Shown piece after piece: positions 10,621 through 21,085 of a stretch of DNA of 64,000 bases. Position 1 is the stretch's first letter. Each line of letters opens with the position of its first letter. Below the pieces are notes generated by a model, which did not search any database, had not been told where the DNA came from, and was given only the letters and a program-made list of their open reading frames with translations. The position numbers were made by a program, and so were the translations under genes. Origin of the DNA: Armigeres subalbatus (taxonomy: Eukaryota; Arthropoda; Insecta; Diptera; Culicidae). The stretch is taken from positions 254,296,067-254,360,066 of the forward strand of contig NC_085139.1 of the NCBI RefSeq assembly GCF_024139115.2. The letters are read 5' to 3'.

Positions 10621-10889
10621 AAATTGTTTGAAATAATTTTGGGTGATTCCGATTTATAAACTATATCGGAAATGAGATTATATTCTGCATCATTAGAAGT
10701 GGAAAAATGTCATATGAACATGGTGGAAAATATGTATTTCTGACAGGAGTTAGACGAAACTGGAAAACTGAATTTGACTTTACTGTTAATGCTCTTTTGG
10801 AAAAAAGTTCGAAATCCATAATCCTACTGCCTACAATAGCCATCGGCGTTGTAAAAAATATTTGGACTTGGTAAATTTTCATACAATTC
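10621..10889. other. Unique stretch within the TA-flanked element
   Basis: No tandem repeat and no recognisable domain. The 76-codon minus-strand frame here has no features I recognise. Confidence 0.4.
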
Positions 10890-11830
10890 ATTTTGATGGT
10901 GGCGGCGCACAGGTCTATTCCTGAGGACCACTCAGTGAAATTTTGCTTTCATATTGCTACATCTAACTTACGAGGGAGGATTACTAAGATGAATTTAAAA
11001 AAATGGACCACTTCACCGAATGTTCCAGAACTTCTAGAGGACCATCCGAGGAGAACGACTGGTTGTTATATTGAATTAGCTCTGACATTTTTACAACAAA
11101 CGATTTTCAGGATGTTGCAGCTTTCTGAGCTGAATTACAGAAATTTACCACTTCTCCGGATATTCTAAAGCTCCCGGAGGATTACTAGGTGGCCACCAGG
11201 CGTCAATGGGAGATGCTCGCATTGATTTAACTCTGGCATTACTATTACAGTCAAACCTCTATGAGTTGATGTTCTATGACTCGATATCGACTCATGGAGG
11301 CAAAATATGCCATATTGAAAAAAATATTCTGGGTTACTGTGATGGTCCCTTCAAACAGATTTTCAATGATTCTCTATTCCACGTCTCGATATTCAAACGA
11401 GTCTTCATTATCGACTCATTGAGGTTTGCCTGTACAAACGGTATAGGAAAAATCGCAGCTTTCTGGGACGAATTTAAATAATTGGCCACTTTACCGGATG
11501 TTCCGGATCTTCCGAAGGAATACTGGGAGACCACCTGGGGTCAATTAGTAATGCTTGGATTGATTTTTCTCTGACAATGCTTCCACCAACCGTTTAGAAA
11601 AAATCGCAGCGTTTTGGGACGAATTTAAATAATTGACCACTTTACCGAATATTCTGGATCTTCCGGAGGAATACTGGGAGACCACCTGGGGTCAATTAGT
11701 GATGCTTGCATTGATTTTTCTCTCACAACGCTTCCACAAACCGTTTAGAAAAAATCGCAGCTTTCTGGGACGAATATTAATAATTGACCACTTTACCGGA
11801 TGTACCGGAACTCCCGGAGAATGGCCAAGG
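10890..11830 (-). repeat. 151-bp subterminal tandem repeats, right arm
   Basis: Units are marked by ATCGCAGC at 11452, 11603 and 11754, exactly 151 bases apart, preceded by more divergent units back to about 10890. They are the reverse complement of the 8060-8550 repeats (GGACGAATTTAAATAATTG, CACTTTACCGGATG segments). Confidence 0.85.
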
Positions 11831-12035
11831 CACCCAGGGAGCTAAATTGACGTCCGGCCTTATGCACTTATCGTCGTGAACAATTTTGTTGAAGGTCCCA
11901 TTATTCTAAATGGAAAAGATCCGATGGGAATATGGGAGTTCTAAAGTGATGCTAAACTTTTTTGGGGGTGTTGCAATATTCAAAGTAGGTGTTGCAATAC
12001 TTATTTTTGCGCTTCCATACTTTTGGCGGGTAGTG
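11805..12035 (-). repeat. Right terminal inverted repeat
   Basis: Reverse complement of the left terminus, ending CATACTTTTGGCGGGTAGTG at 12035 before the TA. It overlaps the outermost 151-bp unit at its inner edge. Confidence 0.85.
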
Positions 12036-12037
12036 TA

Positions 12038-12895
12038 CGCGCGTGGCGGTGGGATTGTGATCTACTATAGTGAACATCTAAGATGCCGAATAGTTTTCGA
12101 GACAGAATTACAGCTGAACTCCGAAGACAAAACAGAGTGCTTAGCAATGGAGTTGCTGTTTGGATCAGAGAAGTTATTAATCATGTGTGTTTATAATATC
12201 CCATAAAACGATTGTTCGCCTTTTCTAGTTGAAAAACTTTCTGACTTTGCGGTAAGGTACCGTTTTGCTGGTCGGTGATTTCAACACAGATCTGCACATA
12301 CACAAAACCAAACGATCACGTTTTGAAACAGTTCTCCAAAGCTTTGCAATGTCATATGTTGGCGAGGAACCAACCCTTTTCCATCGTACGGGATGCTTGC
12401 AGTTGGATCTGTTTATCATCAGCCGCTGCGAGAAAGTCCTGTGTTTCAATCAAGTTAGCTTCCCTGCACTCTCTCAACATGACTTAATTTTCGGCTCACT
12501 GGACTTTGATGCCTCACCACAACCATGCAGTCAAACATACCGTGATTACACCAATTTCAATGTGTTGGCTCTGGAAACAGCCATTCAATCAGTTTCCTGG
12601 GAGAATATGTACAGCATTGATTGCCCTGACGAGTTACTGGAGTTCTTCAACAGTCACCTCAAACGCATACATGACCAGTGTATCCCACTTCGAACACGCA
12701 GTAGCCATAAGCAGTCAAACCCGTGGTTTGATTACAGCATTAGAAAATCAATTTTTGAACGTGATTTGGCTTACAATGATTGGGTGAACGCACCGATTGC
12801 CATGAAACCGCAGGTGAGAGACCGATATAAAACCATGAGGAATCGAACTAACACACTGATCAAGAACGCGAAGGCGCGCTATTTATGCCGATAGC
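12038..12895 (+). pseudogene. LINE ORF2, C-terminal endonuclease and linker
   Basis: The frame resumes with RGGGIVIYYSEHL. After an in-frame stop near 12205 and a frameshift near 12260 it continues as LVGDFNTDL (the GDFN motif of APE endonucleases), then GCLQLDLFII, SFPALSQHDLIFGSLDF (in the place of the usual SDHxxI) and a basic linker to 12894. The region then leads to the nested RTE-like fragment. Disruptions make it non-functional. Confidence 0.85.
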
Positions 12896-12964
12896 TAGAC
12901 GACAGAGTTCAAGCTAAACCCCTATGGATGCGAATTAAACAATTTGGTGTTGGTAAGCAAAAGG

Positions 12965-13341
12965 AAAGTGCTGCGTACCATCTATGGTGGGGTGCAGATG
13001 GCGGACGGTACGTGGAGGAGGCGAATGAACCACGAATTGCATCAGCTGTTGGGAGAACCATCCATCGTTCACACCGCGAAAATCGGACGACTGCGATGGG
13101 CCGGGCACGTAGCCAGAATGTCGGACAGTAACCCGGTGAAAATGGTTCTCGACAACGATCCGACGGGCACAAGAAGGCGAGGTGCGCAGCGGGCAAGGTG
13201 GATCGATCAGGTGGAAGATGACTTGCGGACCCTCCGTAGACTGCGTGGTTGGCGACGTGTAGCCATGGACCGAGCCGAATGGAGGAGACTCTTATATACC
13301 GCACAGGCCACTTCGGCCTTAGTCTGAATAAATAATAATAA
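12965..13341 (+). mobile_element. 5'-truncated RTE-like LINE fragment
   Basis: A 377-bp insertion is flanked by a perfect 11-bp duplication, TAAGCAAAAGG, at 12954-12964 and 13342-13352. It encodes only the C-terminus of a non-LTR protein, in frame from 12965: KVLRTIYGG, then GRLRWAGHVARM, RRGAQRARWIDQV and DLRTLRRLRGW, with a stop at 13325-13327. An AATAATAATAATA tail follows. The RWAGHVxRM...RW C-terminal block is what I associate with RTE-like elements. The opposite-strand frame of 156 codons is a shadow. Confidence 0.82.
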
Positions 13342-13352
13342 TAAGCAAAAGG

Positions 13353-15149
13353 CAACTTCAGACTGTGAATTTGACCCAAATGAAGTTAATCGGATGTTTC
13401 TGAGGAATTATTCACTGCTCAGTGAATCGTCGAATAGATCACAGATTGACATGCAGTCTTCTCCTCACAGTTTTTCTTTTTTCATCGTATTGAAGACTGG
13501 GAAGTTGTAAATGCAGTTTGGGACGTAAAATCAAACGCAGTTGGTTTCAATAATATACCGATTAAGTTCATAAAAATTGTTCTTCCATTGGTTCTGCAGC
13601 ACATCACCTACATTTTCAACAAATTTATTGAGTCTTCTACTTCTACTCTACGGAAAAAGCCACATTTGAACACACTTGCAAACCTACGGCCAATAAGCAT
13701 CTTGTGTGCTTTGTAGAAAGTTTTTAAAAAATTGTTGAAGTCACAAATATCGGGTTTTATTTCTGAAAATTGCTCATTCTTGGAGTACCATGCGGGCTTT
13801 CGCGAAGGACATAGCATCAAAACTGCTACGCTACGTGTTTACGGTGATCTAACGTCCGCGGTCGATAAGAAAGGGTGCGGCATACTACTGTTGTTCGATT
13901 TCTCCAAAGCATTTGACACCATCTCACATCGCATGCTTTGTTCGAAGCTAGTAAGACAATTCAACTTTTCCTCAGATGCAGTAAGCCTCATACAATCGTA
14001 CTTAGCAGGAAGAACTCAAACCGTTTTCTGTGGGAACCAATGCTCAAAGAGTGGGCAGGTTACTTCCGGAGTACCACAGGGATCGGTGATTGATCCTTTG
14101 TTCTTTTGTTGCTATATTAATGACCTCACAGATAAAAATATGTTGTGATTTTAAATGTATTTTCATGCACATATTTGGAGCATGCAAATAAACGCAAAAT
14201 TCTATCGATATTAGTGTTCTTCCAAATCAAAATTAATTTAAACTGTGCTTGCTTGTAAAATTCAATCTAATTCAATTGGATATCGAATGTTTATTCGTTT
14301 GTTTGGGTCAGCTGCAATTGTACACGTCGTTGAATTTTTAAAACTATTAGCTGTGCTCCCTACGGTTTTCAAATGGTGCTCGATTCAGATATATGCGGAC
14401 GACGTACAATTGTATATCCATGCGTCCATGCGTCCGCGATCTAGCAAGAATGGTGAATGAAGATCTTGCTAGAGTAGCTGAATGGTCTGATCGTAATGTG
14501 CTCTTCTTGAACCAATCGAAATGCAACGCAATATTTGTTAAAGGACGTCGCCGAAGAAATATATGCATCGACTCATTACCTGGCCTCTCGATGGGCAGAA
14601 TGGACTGACAAAGCTGTAAATCTTGGTTTCGTCTTTCAAGCAGACTTGGATTGGGATACTTTGATCAGTCATCACACTTTACACTTTACACTGCGACTTC
14701 TACTGTACCCATAAATGTTAGACTGAAAATGTTCAAAGCTCTAGCTTTGCCACATTTCCTGTTCAGCGAGTTTCTGCATGTAAATCCCAGCGCGTACTCC
14801 ATGGACCGATTATGAGTTGCACTGAACAGTTGCGTACGTTTTGTCTACGGGCTTGACCATTATGCAGGATTGAGTCATCTTCAATCAAAACTGATAGGAC
14901 GTTCACAACAAAATTTATATGCCTACCGTTCATGTGTCTAGCAAAGACGAAATATCCGCCAGTGCTTTTCTACAAGTTAATTCCATTTCGAAGCCGTCCT
15001 TCACGTAACTTAATCATTCATCCAAACTACATAGCCGGACTCTCAAGTACTATGTTCGTCAGAGGTGTGGTGTACTGGAATTCATTATCTTCCGAGATCA
15101 AACGTTCGCCATCAGAAGCAAGTTTTAAGAGAGGCTGCCTCGAATTTTA
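13353..15149 (+). pseudogene. LINE ORF2, reverse transcriptase and C-terminus
   Basis: Reverse transcriptase blocks follow in order: ANLRPISIL (near 13680), AGFREGHS (near 13795), LLFDFSKAFDTI with the first catalytic Asp (near 13890-13925), SGVPQGSVIDPLFF (near 14070-14105) and YINDL (14113-14127). After a 228-bp insertion come IQIYADDVQLY with the YADD at 14392-14403 and a NQSKCNAIF segment. The end has FVRGVVYWNSLSSEI and SFKRGCLEF with a stop at 15148-15150. In-frame stops (for example near 13714) and frameshifts (near 14430 and between 14610 and 14930) disable it. Confidence 0.88.
14128..14355. mobile_element. 228-bp insertion inside the reverse transcriptase
   Basis: DNA without coding character separates YINDL from the segment leading to YADD. 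A CTC triplet precedes (14125-14127) and follows (14356-14358) the insert, and its ends read CACAG...CTGTG if one flanking C is counted. Deleting it restores the reverse transcriptase frame. Short termini and a 2-3-bp duplication suggest a small DNA transposon, but the family is unknown. Confidence 0.65.
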
Positions 15150-15304
15150 GAAATGTCGGTAAAAGTTAGAAAGTAAGTTTATTGTTAAAATAGAATAAGA
15201 CAAAATAATTGTTCACTTTTACAATACGGCGCTAGTTTTTAAAAAGGGGTATTCTCTTACACTGCCTGATGATCAATAAACAAACAAATAAACGAAATTC
15301 ATTC

Positions 15305-16060
15305 TGAGTTTCTAATCAGGAATTCCTTTGTGAATTTCATCCAAAAACACTCCTTTTGATATTCTAACAAAAATTCAGTTGTGAATTCTTCATGAAAGAG
15401 GAATTTTCCAGGCAGTTCCTTGGAGAATTCTCTAGAGAAGTTTCCAAAAGAACATCTAGAAATATTTCTGGAAGAGTTTTTGAAGAAGTTTTCGCAAAAA
15501 ATCATGTAGGTATTTTTGAGAGAATTCTTGGAGAATTTCTAAAGAAATCTGTAGAAAAAGCGGGATAATTTGTGTTTTCCTTATGATATTTCGGAGGAGC
15601 TTTGAAGAAAATTTGCCAGAAAAATGCTGTAAGGTTTTCTGTCCAAATTCTTGTAAAAAATCTGGAGAAGTTTCCGTGGGAACTTTCTGTGAGATTCTTG
15701 AAGGAATTTGTGAAGGAGTTCTTGGAACAAATTTCTGGAAGAATTCCCAGAGGAATGTGCGTAAGATTTTCTAGGTTTCGCAATTTAATTTCCATAAGAA
15801 GTTCTTCAATAATTCCTGGGCAATTTTCCGGAAACAGTCTCGAGAGGAAGATTTGGTGGAATTACATGTAAATTTCAGAAGGAATTCCGAAGAAAAATCT
15901 AAAGAGCCCTCGTGGTAACTTCTGTAGAAGTTGCGAAATAATTTATGAAGTGTTCTTGGAAGAATTTTTGAAGGAAATTCAGAGAGAATATCAGATGGGG
16001 AATGAGTAATGATTAAAGAAGTTACAGGACGTCTCGGGGATTTCTAGAGAAAACATCCTG
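15305..16060 (-). repeat. Degenerate 24-bp-type repeat (right flank of LINE)
   Basis: Loose GAATTCTTGGAGAATTTC-like units, mostly in the GGAAxxTTC sense, with indels. It continues the repeat interrupted by the LINE and leads into the well-preserved array at 16066. Frames of 60-97 codons here are artefacts. Confidence 0.6.
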
Positions 16061-16065
16061 GAGCA

Positions 16066-18807
16066 TTCATTTAGAAACTTCCGGAGGAATTACTGAAAAA
16101 ATTGAAGGAATTATTGGAGGAACTTCCACAGGAATTCCTGAACGAACTTCCGGAGAAATTCCTGGAAGAACTTCGGGAGGAATTCCTGGAGGAACTTCCG
16201 GAGGAATACCTGGAGGAACTTCCGGAGGAATTCCTGGAGGCACTTCCGGAGGAATACCTGGAGGAACTTCCGGAGGAATTCCTGGAGGCACTTCCGGAGG
16301 AACTCCTGGAGGAACTTCCGGAGGTACTTCCGGAGGAATTCCTGGAGGAACTTTCGGAGGAATTCCTGGAGGAACTTCCGGAGGAATTCCTGGAGAAACT
16401 TCCGGAGGAATTCCTGGAGGAACTTCCGGAGGAATTCCTGGAAGAACTTCCGGAGGAATTCCTGGAAGAACTTCCGGAGGAATTCCTGGAGGAACTTCCG
16501 GAGGAATTCCTGGAGGAACTTCCGGAGGAATTCCTGGAGGAATTTCCGGAGGAATTCCTGGAGGAACTTCCGGAGGAATTCCTGGAGGAACTTCCGGAGG
16601 AATTCCTGGAGGAACTTCCGGAGGAATTCCTGGAGGAACTTCCGGAGGAATTTCTGGAGGAACTTCCGGAGGAATTCCTGGAGGAACTTCCGGAGGAATT
16701 CCTGGAGGAACTTCCGGAGGAATTCCTGGAGGAACTTCCGGAGGAATTCCTGGAGGAACTTCCGGAGGAATTCCTGGAGGAACTTCCGGAGGAACTCCTG
16801 GAGGAACTTCCGGAGGAATTCCTGGAGGAACTTCCGGAGGAATTCCTGGAGGAACTTCCGGAGGAATTCCTGGAGGAACTTCCGGAGGAATTCCTGGAGG
16901 AACTTCCGGAGGAATTCCTGGAGGAACTTCCGGAGGCATTCCTGGAGGAACTTCCGGAGGAATTCCTGAAGGAACTTCCGGAGGAATTCCTGGAGGAACT
17001 TCCGGAGGAATTCCTGGAGGAGCGTCGCGGGGTATTCCTGGAGGAACTTCCGGAGGAATTCCTGGAGGAACTTCCGGAGGAATTCCTGGAGGAACTTCCG
17101 GAGGAATTCCTGGAGGAACTTCCGGAGGAATACCTGGAGGAACTCCCGAGGAAATGCCTGGAGGAACTTCCGGAGGAATTCCTGGAGGAACTTCCGGAGG
17201 AATTCCTGGAGGAACTTCCGGAGGAATTCCTGGAGGAACTTCCGGAGGAATTCCTGGAGGAACTTCCGGAGGAATTCCTGGAGGAACTTCCGGAGGAATT
17301 CCTGGAGGAACTTCCGGAGGAATTCCTGGAGGAACTTCCGGAGGAATTCCTGGAGGAACTTCCGGAGGAATTCCTGGAGGAACTTCGGAGGAATTCCTGG
17401 AGGAGCTTCCTGAGGAATTCCTGGAGGAACTTCCCGAGGAATTCCTGGAGAAACTTCCGGAGGAATTCCTGGAGGAACTTCCGGAGGAATTCCTGGAGGA
17501 ACTTCCGGAGGAATTCCTGGAGGAACTTCCGGAGGAATTCCTGGAGGAACTTCCGGAGGAATTCCTGGAGGAACTTCCGGAGGAATTCCTGGAGGAATTC
17601 CTGGAGGAACTTCCGGAGGAATTCCTGGAGGAACTTCCGGAGGAATTCCTGGAGGAACTTCCGGAGGAATTCCTGGAGGAACTTCCGGAGGAATTCCTGG
17701 AGGAACTTCCGAGGAATTCCTGGAGGAACTTCCGGAGGAATTCCTGGAGGAACTTCCGGAGGAATTCCTGGAGGAATTTCCGGAGGAATTCCTGGAGGAA
17801 CTTCCGGAGGTATTCCTGGATGAACTTCCGGAGGAATTCCTGGAGGAACTTCCAGAGGAATTCCTGGAGGAACTTCCAGAGGAATTCCTGGAGGAACTTC
17901 CAGAGGAATTCCTGGAGGAACTTCCGGAGGAATTCCTGGAGGAACTCCTGGAGGAACTTCCGGAGGAATTCCTGGAGGAACTTCCGGAGGAATTCCTGGA
18001 GGAACTTCCGGAGGAATTCCTGGAGGAACTTCCGGAGGAATTCCTGGAGGAACTTCCGGAGGAATTCCTGGAGGAACTTCCGGAGGAATTCCGGAGGAAC
18101 TTCCGGAGGAATTCCTGGAGGAACTTCCGGAGGAATTCCTGGAGGAACTTCCGGAGGAATTCCTGGAGGAACTTCCGGAGGAATTCCTGGAGGAACTTCC
18201 GGAGGAATTCCTGGAGGAACTTCCGGAGGAATTCCTGGAGGAACTTCCGGAGGAATTCCTGGAGGAACTTCCGGAGGAATTCCTGGAGGAACTTCCGGAG
18301 GAATTCCTGGAGGAACTTCCGGAGGAATTCCTGGAGGAACTTCCGGAGGAACTTCCGATGGAATTCCGGAGGAATTCCTGGAGGAACTTCCGGAGGAATT
18401 CCTGGAGGAACTTCCGGAGGAATTCCTAGAGGAACTTCCGGAGGAATTCCTGGAGGAACTTCCGGAGGAATTCCTGGAGGAACTTCCGGAGGAATTCCTG
18501 GAGGAACTTCCGGAGGAATTCCTGGAGGAACTTCCGGAGGAATTCCTGGAGGAACTTCCGGAGGAATTCCTGGAGGAACTTCCGGAGGAATTCCTGGAGG
18601 AACTTCCGGAGGAATTCCTAGAGGAACTTCTGGAGGAATTCCTGGAGGAACTTCCGGAGGAATTCCTGGAGGAACTTCCGGAGGAATTCTTGGAGGAACT
18701 TCCGGAGGAATTCCTGGAGGAACTTCCGGAGGAATTCCTGGAGGAACTTCCGGAGGAATTCCTGGAGGAACTTCCGGAGGAATTCCTGGAGGAACTTCCG
18801 GAGGAAT
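16066..18807 (-). repeat. 24-bp satellite array, 2.7 kb, highly homogeneous
   Basis: About 114 units; on the plus strand the core is GGAACTTCCGGAGGAATTCC, period 24. Its reverse complement is the same unit as in 8536-9660 with one C/T change. Most units are identical. Occasional events are a lost base (near 17384 and 17710), a duplicated half unit (near 17590, 17944 and 18085) and one odd unit with GGAGCGTCGCGGGG near 17020. Stop-free frames of 551-984 codons on both strands result from period and composition and are not genes. Confidence 0.98.
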
Positions 18808-20215
18808 AGGTATCTTCTCGGGAAACTTCAAAAAATCCTCGGAAGACTCTTTGGAATTTTTTGGTAAACACTTCAAAATTTCCTTGGGAAACTCTTCGGA
18901 ATCTTCTCGAAAAGTGCTTCGGTTTTTTCTCGGGAAACGCTTTGAAATTTCCTCGGGAAACTCTTTGTACCTTCCTCCGATAACTATTCGCAAAACTCTT
19001 CAAAATTTTCTCGAAAAACACCCTGAAACTTCCTCCAGAAACTCTTTGTAATTTTCTCTAGAAACGCTTCAAAACTCCCTCGGAAAACTATTTGGACTTT
19101 CCTGTGGAAACACTTCCGATTTCCCTCGGAAAACTCATCAACATTTTCTCTGGAAACCCTTCGAAGATTCCTCGGAAGACTTGGTAAACGCTTCGAAATT
19201 TCCTTAAGAAACTCTTCGAGATTTTCTCGAAAAACGTTTCGGTATTTCCACAGAAAACGATTCGAAATTTCCTAGAGAAACTGTTTGAAGTTTCCACAGA
19301 AAACTATTCGGAAAACTCCTTGAAATTTCTTCGGACATCGTTTTGAAACATCCTCCGTGAACTCTTTGAAATTTTCTCTGGAAACACTTTAAAACTTCCT
19401 CGGAGAACTGTTTGGATCTCCCTGTAGAAACTCTTCGGTATTTCCTCGGGAAACGCTACGAAATTTCCTCGGAAAACTCTTTTGAATTTCCTCGGAAAAC
19501 TCTTCGATATTGTCTCGGGAAACGGTTCGAAGTTACCTCGGAGAGATTTTTTGGAAATTTTCGACAAACGCTTCGAAATCTCTTTATGAAACTCTACATA
19601 ATTTTCTCGAAAAGCTCTTCGGAATTTCCTCGGAAAACGCTTTGAAACTTCCTTCGGACATACACCGAAAACTTTGGATTTTCCACTGGAAACTTTTCGG
19701 TATTCGGTATTCAGAAACGCTTCGAAATGTGCTTGGAATACCCTTCGGCATTTTTTCAGGAAATGCTTCAAAATTTCCTCAGGAGACTGTTCGGAATTTC
19801 TTTCGAAAACTTTTCTAAATTTGCTAGGAAATGCTTCTAATTTGTCTTCAGGAACGCCATGGTATTTCCTCGAGAAATGCCTGGAGATTTCTTCGGGAAA
19901 CTCTTCGAAATTTCCACGGAAAACTCTTTGAATTTCCACTCATCATAATTTCCCCGAAAACTCTTTGGAAATTCTTCTGGAAACTCTCTGAAAAATGAAA
20001 TGAAATGCGATTACCTAGGAAAACTCTTCGAAATTTCCTCAGGAAACCCTTTGCAGAATTTCCTAGGGAAACGCTTCGGATTTTCCTCGGAAAGCTTTTT
20101 CAAATTTTCTCTGAAATCTCTTCAGAATTTCCTCGAGAAACGCTTAAAACTTTCCTAGGAAAAATGTTCGTAATTTCCTCAGGAAACTTTTCGGAAACTT
20201 GTGACATATTTTGAG
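18808..20215 (+). repeat. 22-bp degenerate satellite, AACTCTTCGAAATTTCCTCG type
   Basis: Directly abutting the 24-bp array, the unit changes to about 22 bases with core AACTCTTCGAAATTTCCTCG and variants GGGAAACGCTTCG. Divergence is moderate to high. The 211-codon minus-strand frame is a by-product. Confidence 0.85.
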
Positions 20216-20439
20216 CAGCGGTGAGCCGATGCAAAAATGTTGGTTTCGACGTGACTTCGAAAACTATCGGCAGTGGCGGCGCATACCTCTAATCATAGTC
20301 AGTGGTAATTAAATGAGACAGTCTATGAAGAAGAAAAAGAAGAATAAAACTAAGTAAGTCACACTATGTTTTGAATAATCATGCGACGTTTGTCAAAACT
20401 AGGTCCCAAATTGCTTCGCGAAGGTGAATAGCTTTGGCT
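20216..20439. other. Short unassigned spacer
   Basis: No repeat or frame of note. A GGCAGTGGCGGCGCATACCT segment near 20269-20288 recalls GATGGTGGCGGCGCACAGG near 10896, so it may be part of an interspersed element. Confidence 0.3.
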
Positions 20440-20660
20440 CTGCTTCTCACTTTTTATTTCTTCATTAGGAGTGTTCTTTCTTGCTTCTCATTTTTCACTT
20501 ATCATTTCACCCTTCTCATTATGAAAAGTGAGAATTGGGAAATGAGAAGCGAGAAGTGAAAAGAAAGACATCTAAAGACACCTCACTTCTTATTTCTCAC
20601 TTCTCATATCTTATTTCTCTCTTCTCAGTTAGCATTAATCACTTAACACTTTTCACATCT
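20440..20660. repeat. TTCTCA/CTTCTCACTT-type simple repeat with internal inversion
   Basis: TTCTCACTT and TTTCTCACTTCTCAT runs occupy both ends. The middle (about 20519-20568) carries the reverse complement (GAAAAGTGAGAATTGGG...GAGAAGCGAGAAGTGAAAAG), so the block can fold on itself. Confidence 0.75.
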
Positions 20661-20744
20661 CATTGATCTGCCAAACGACATGTTTAGTCATATGACCCAT
20701 TTAGCATACGACATTCACGGTCGTATGTCACTTCTTACAAAACA

Positions 20745-21085
20745 GCCATTTCAGGCAAACGGAAAATGCCGTGCGAAATACCTGTTCAGCCAGGGGAAGG
20801 GAAAAATGACCATTTCGTACAAACGACCCTTTTGACAAAACGTCCCTTTCGGCCAAACGCCCCTTCCGGCCAAATGACTTTCGGCCTAACAACTTTCGAC
20901 CTAGTGGCATTCGGCCAAATGGCATTCGTCCGAACGGTATTCGGCCAAACGGCTCTTCCCCATTTTTGCCCAAATAACTCCTCAGGCCAAAGATCTATTT
21001 TGGCCAAAAGGAATTTGACTAGATGTTATCCGGCATTCGGCCAAAAAGTTTTCTGCCTTTTCAGTCAAACGATCCTTAACCAATG
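20745..21085. repeat. GGCCAAACG-type dispersed repeat, copy 1
   Basis: Irregular units of TTTCGGCCAAACGxCC and TTCGGCCAAATGxC spaced 16-18 bases apart. The same motif in another form is at 30795-31070. Open frames on both strands here (up to 106 codons) simply translate the repeat. Confidence 0.8.

Larger units (their letters stand above)
7755..12035. mobile_element. Tc1/mariner-like inverted-repeat element carrying a satellite array
   Basis: The element is 4281 bp, flanked by TA at 7753-7754 and 12036-12037, with terminal inverted repeats beginning CACTACCCGCCAAAAGTATG. The first 49 terminal bases are identical on both sides, and weaker inverted similarity runs to about 230 bases. Inside each arm are tandem 151-bp repeats, in opposite orientation on the two sides. 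The centre holds a 24-bp minisatellite and its decayed continuation. The LINE frame continues exactly across the TA, confirming the boundaries. No transposase frame was seen, so it must move in trans. TA target and ends fit the Tc1/mariner superfamily; the family is not recognised. Confidence 0.88.
7417..15292 (+). mobile_element. 5'-truncated LINE with four nested insertions
   Basis: A non-LTR retrotransposon with APE-type endonuclease and reverse transcriptase is bounded by a perfect 12-bp target-site duplication, CGAAATTCATTC, at 7405-7416 and 15293-15304. Its 3' end is an AATAAACAAACAAATAAA tail. Four later insertions break it: a 34-bp retroposed tail (7575-7608), a 4.28-kb TA-flanked element (7755-12035), a 377-bp LINE fragment (12965-13341) and a 228-bp unknown (14128-14355). 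Without them and their duplications the LINE is about 2.9 kb, starting just before the endonuclease. It resembles the Jockey/CR1 group, but the clade is not secure. Confidence 0.9.

Noticed and set aside
12909..13379. 156-codon minus-strand frame as a gene
   Set aside because: It is the shadow of the RTE-like C-terminal coding segment on the plus strand, whose motifs and target duplications are clear.
16066..18807. CRISPR-like regular repeats
   Set aside because: Units are contiguous without unique spacers, and the sequence is eukaryotic.
16067..19021. 984-, 960-, 573- and 551-codon frames resembling Pro/Gly- or Leu/Glu-rich structural proteins
   Set aside because: They overlap each other on both strands, switch between peptide types at one-base indels and follow exactly the 24-bp satellite.
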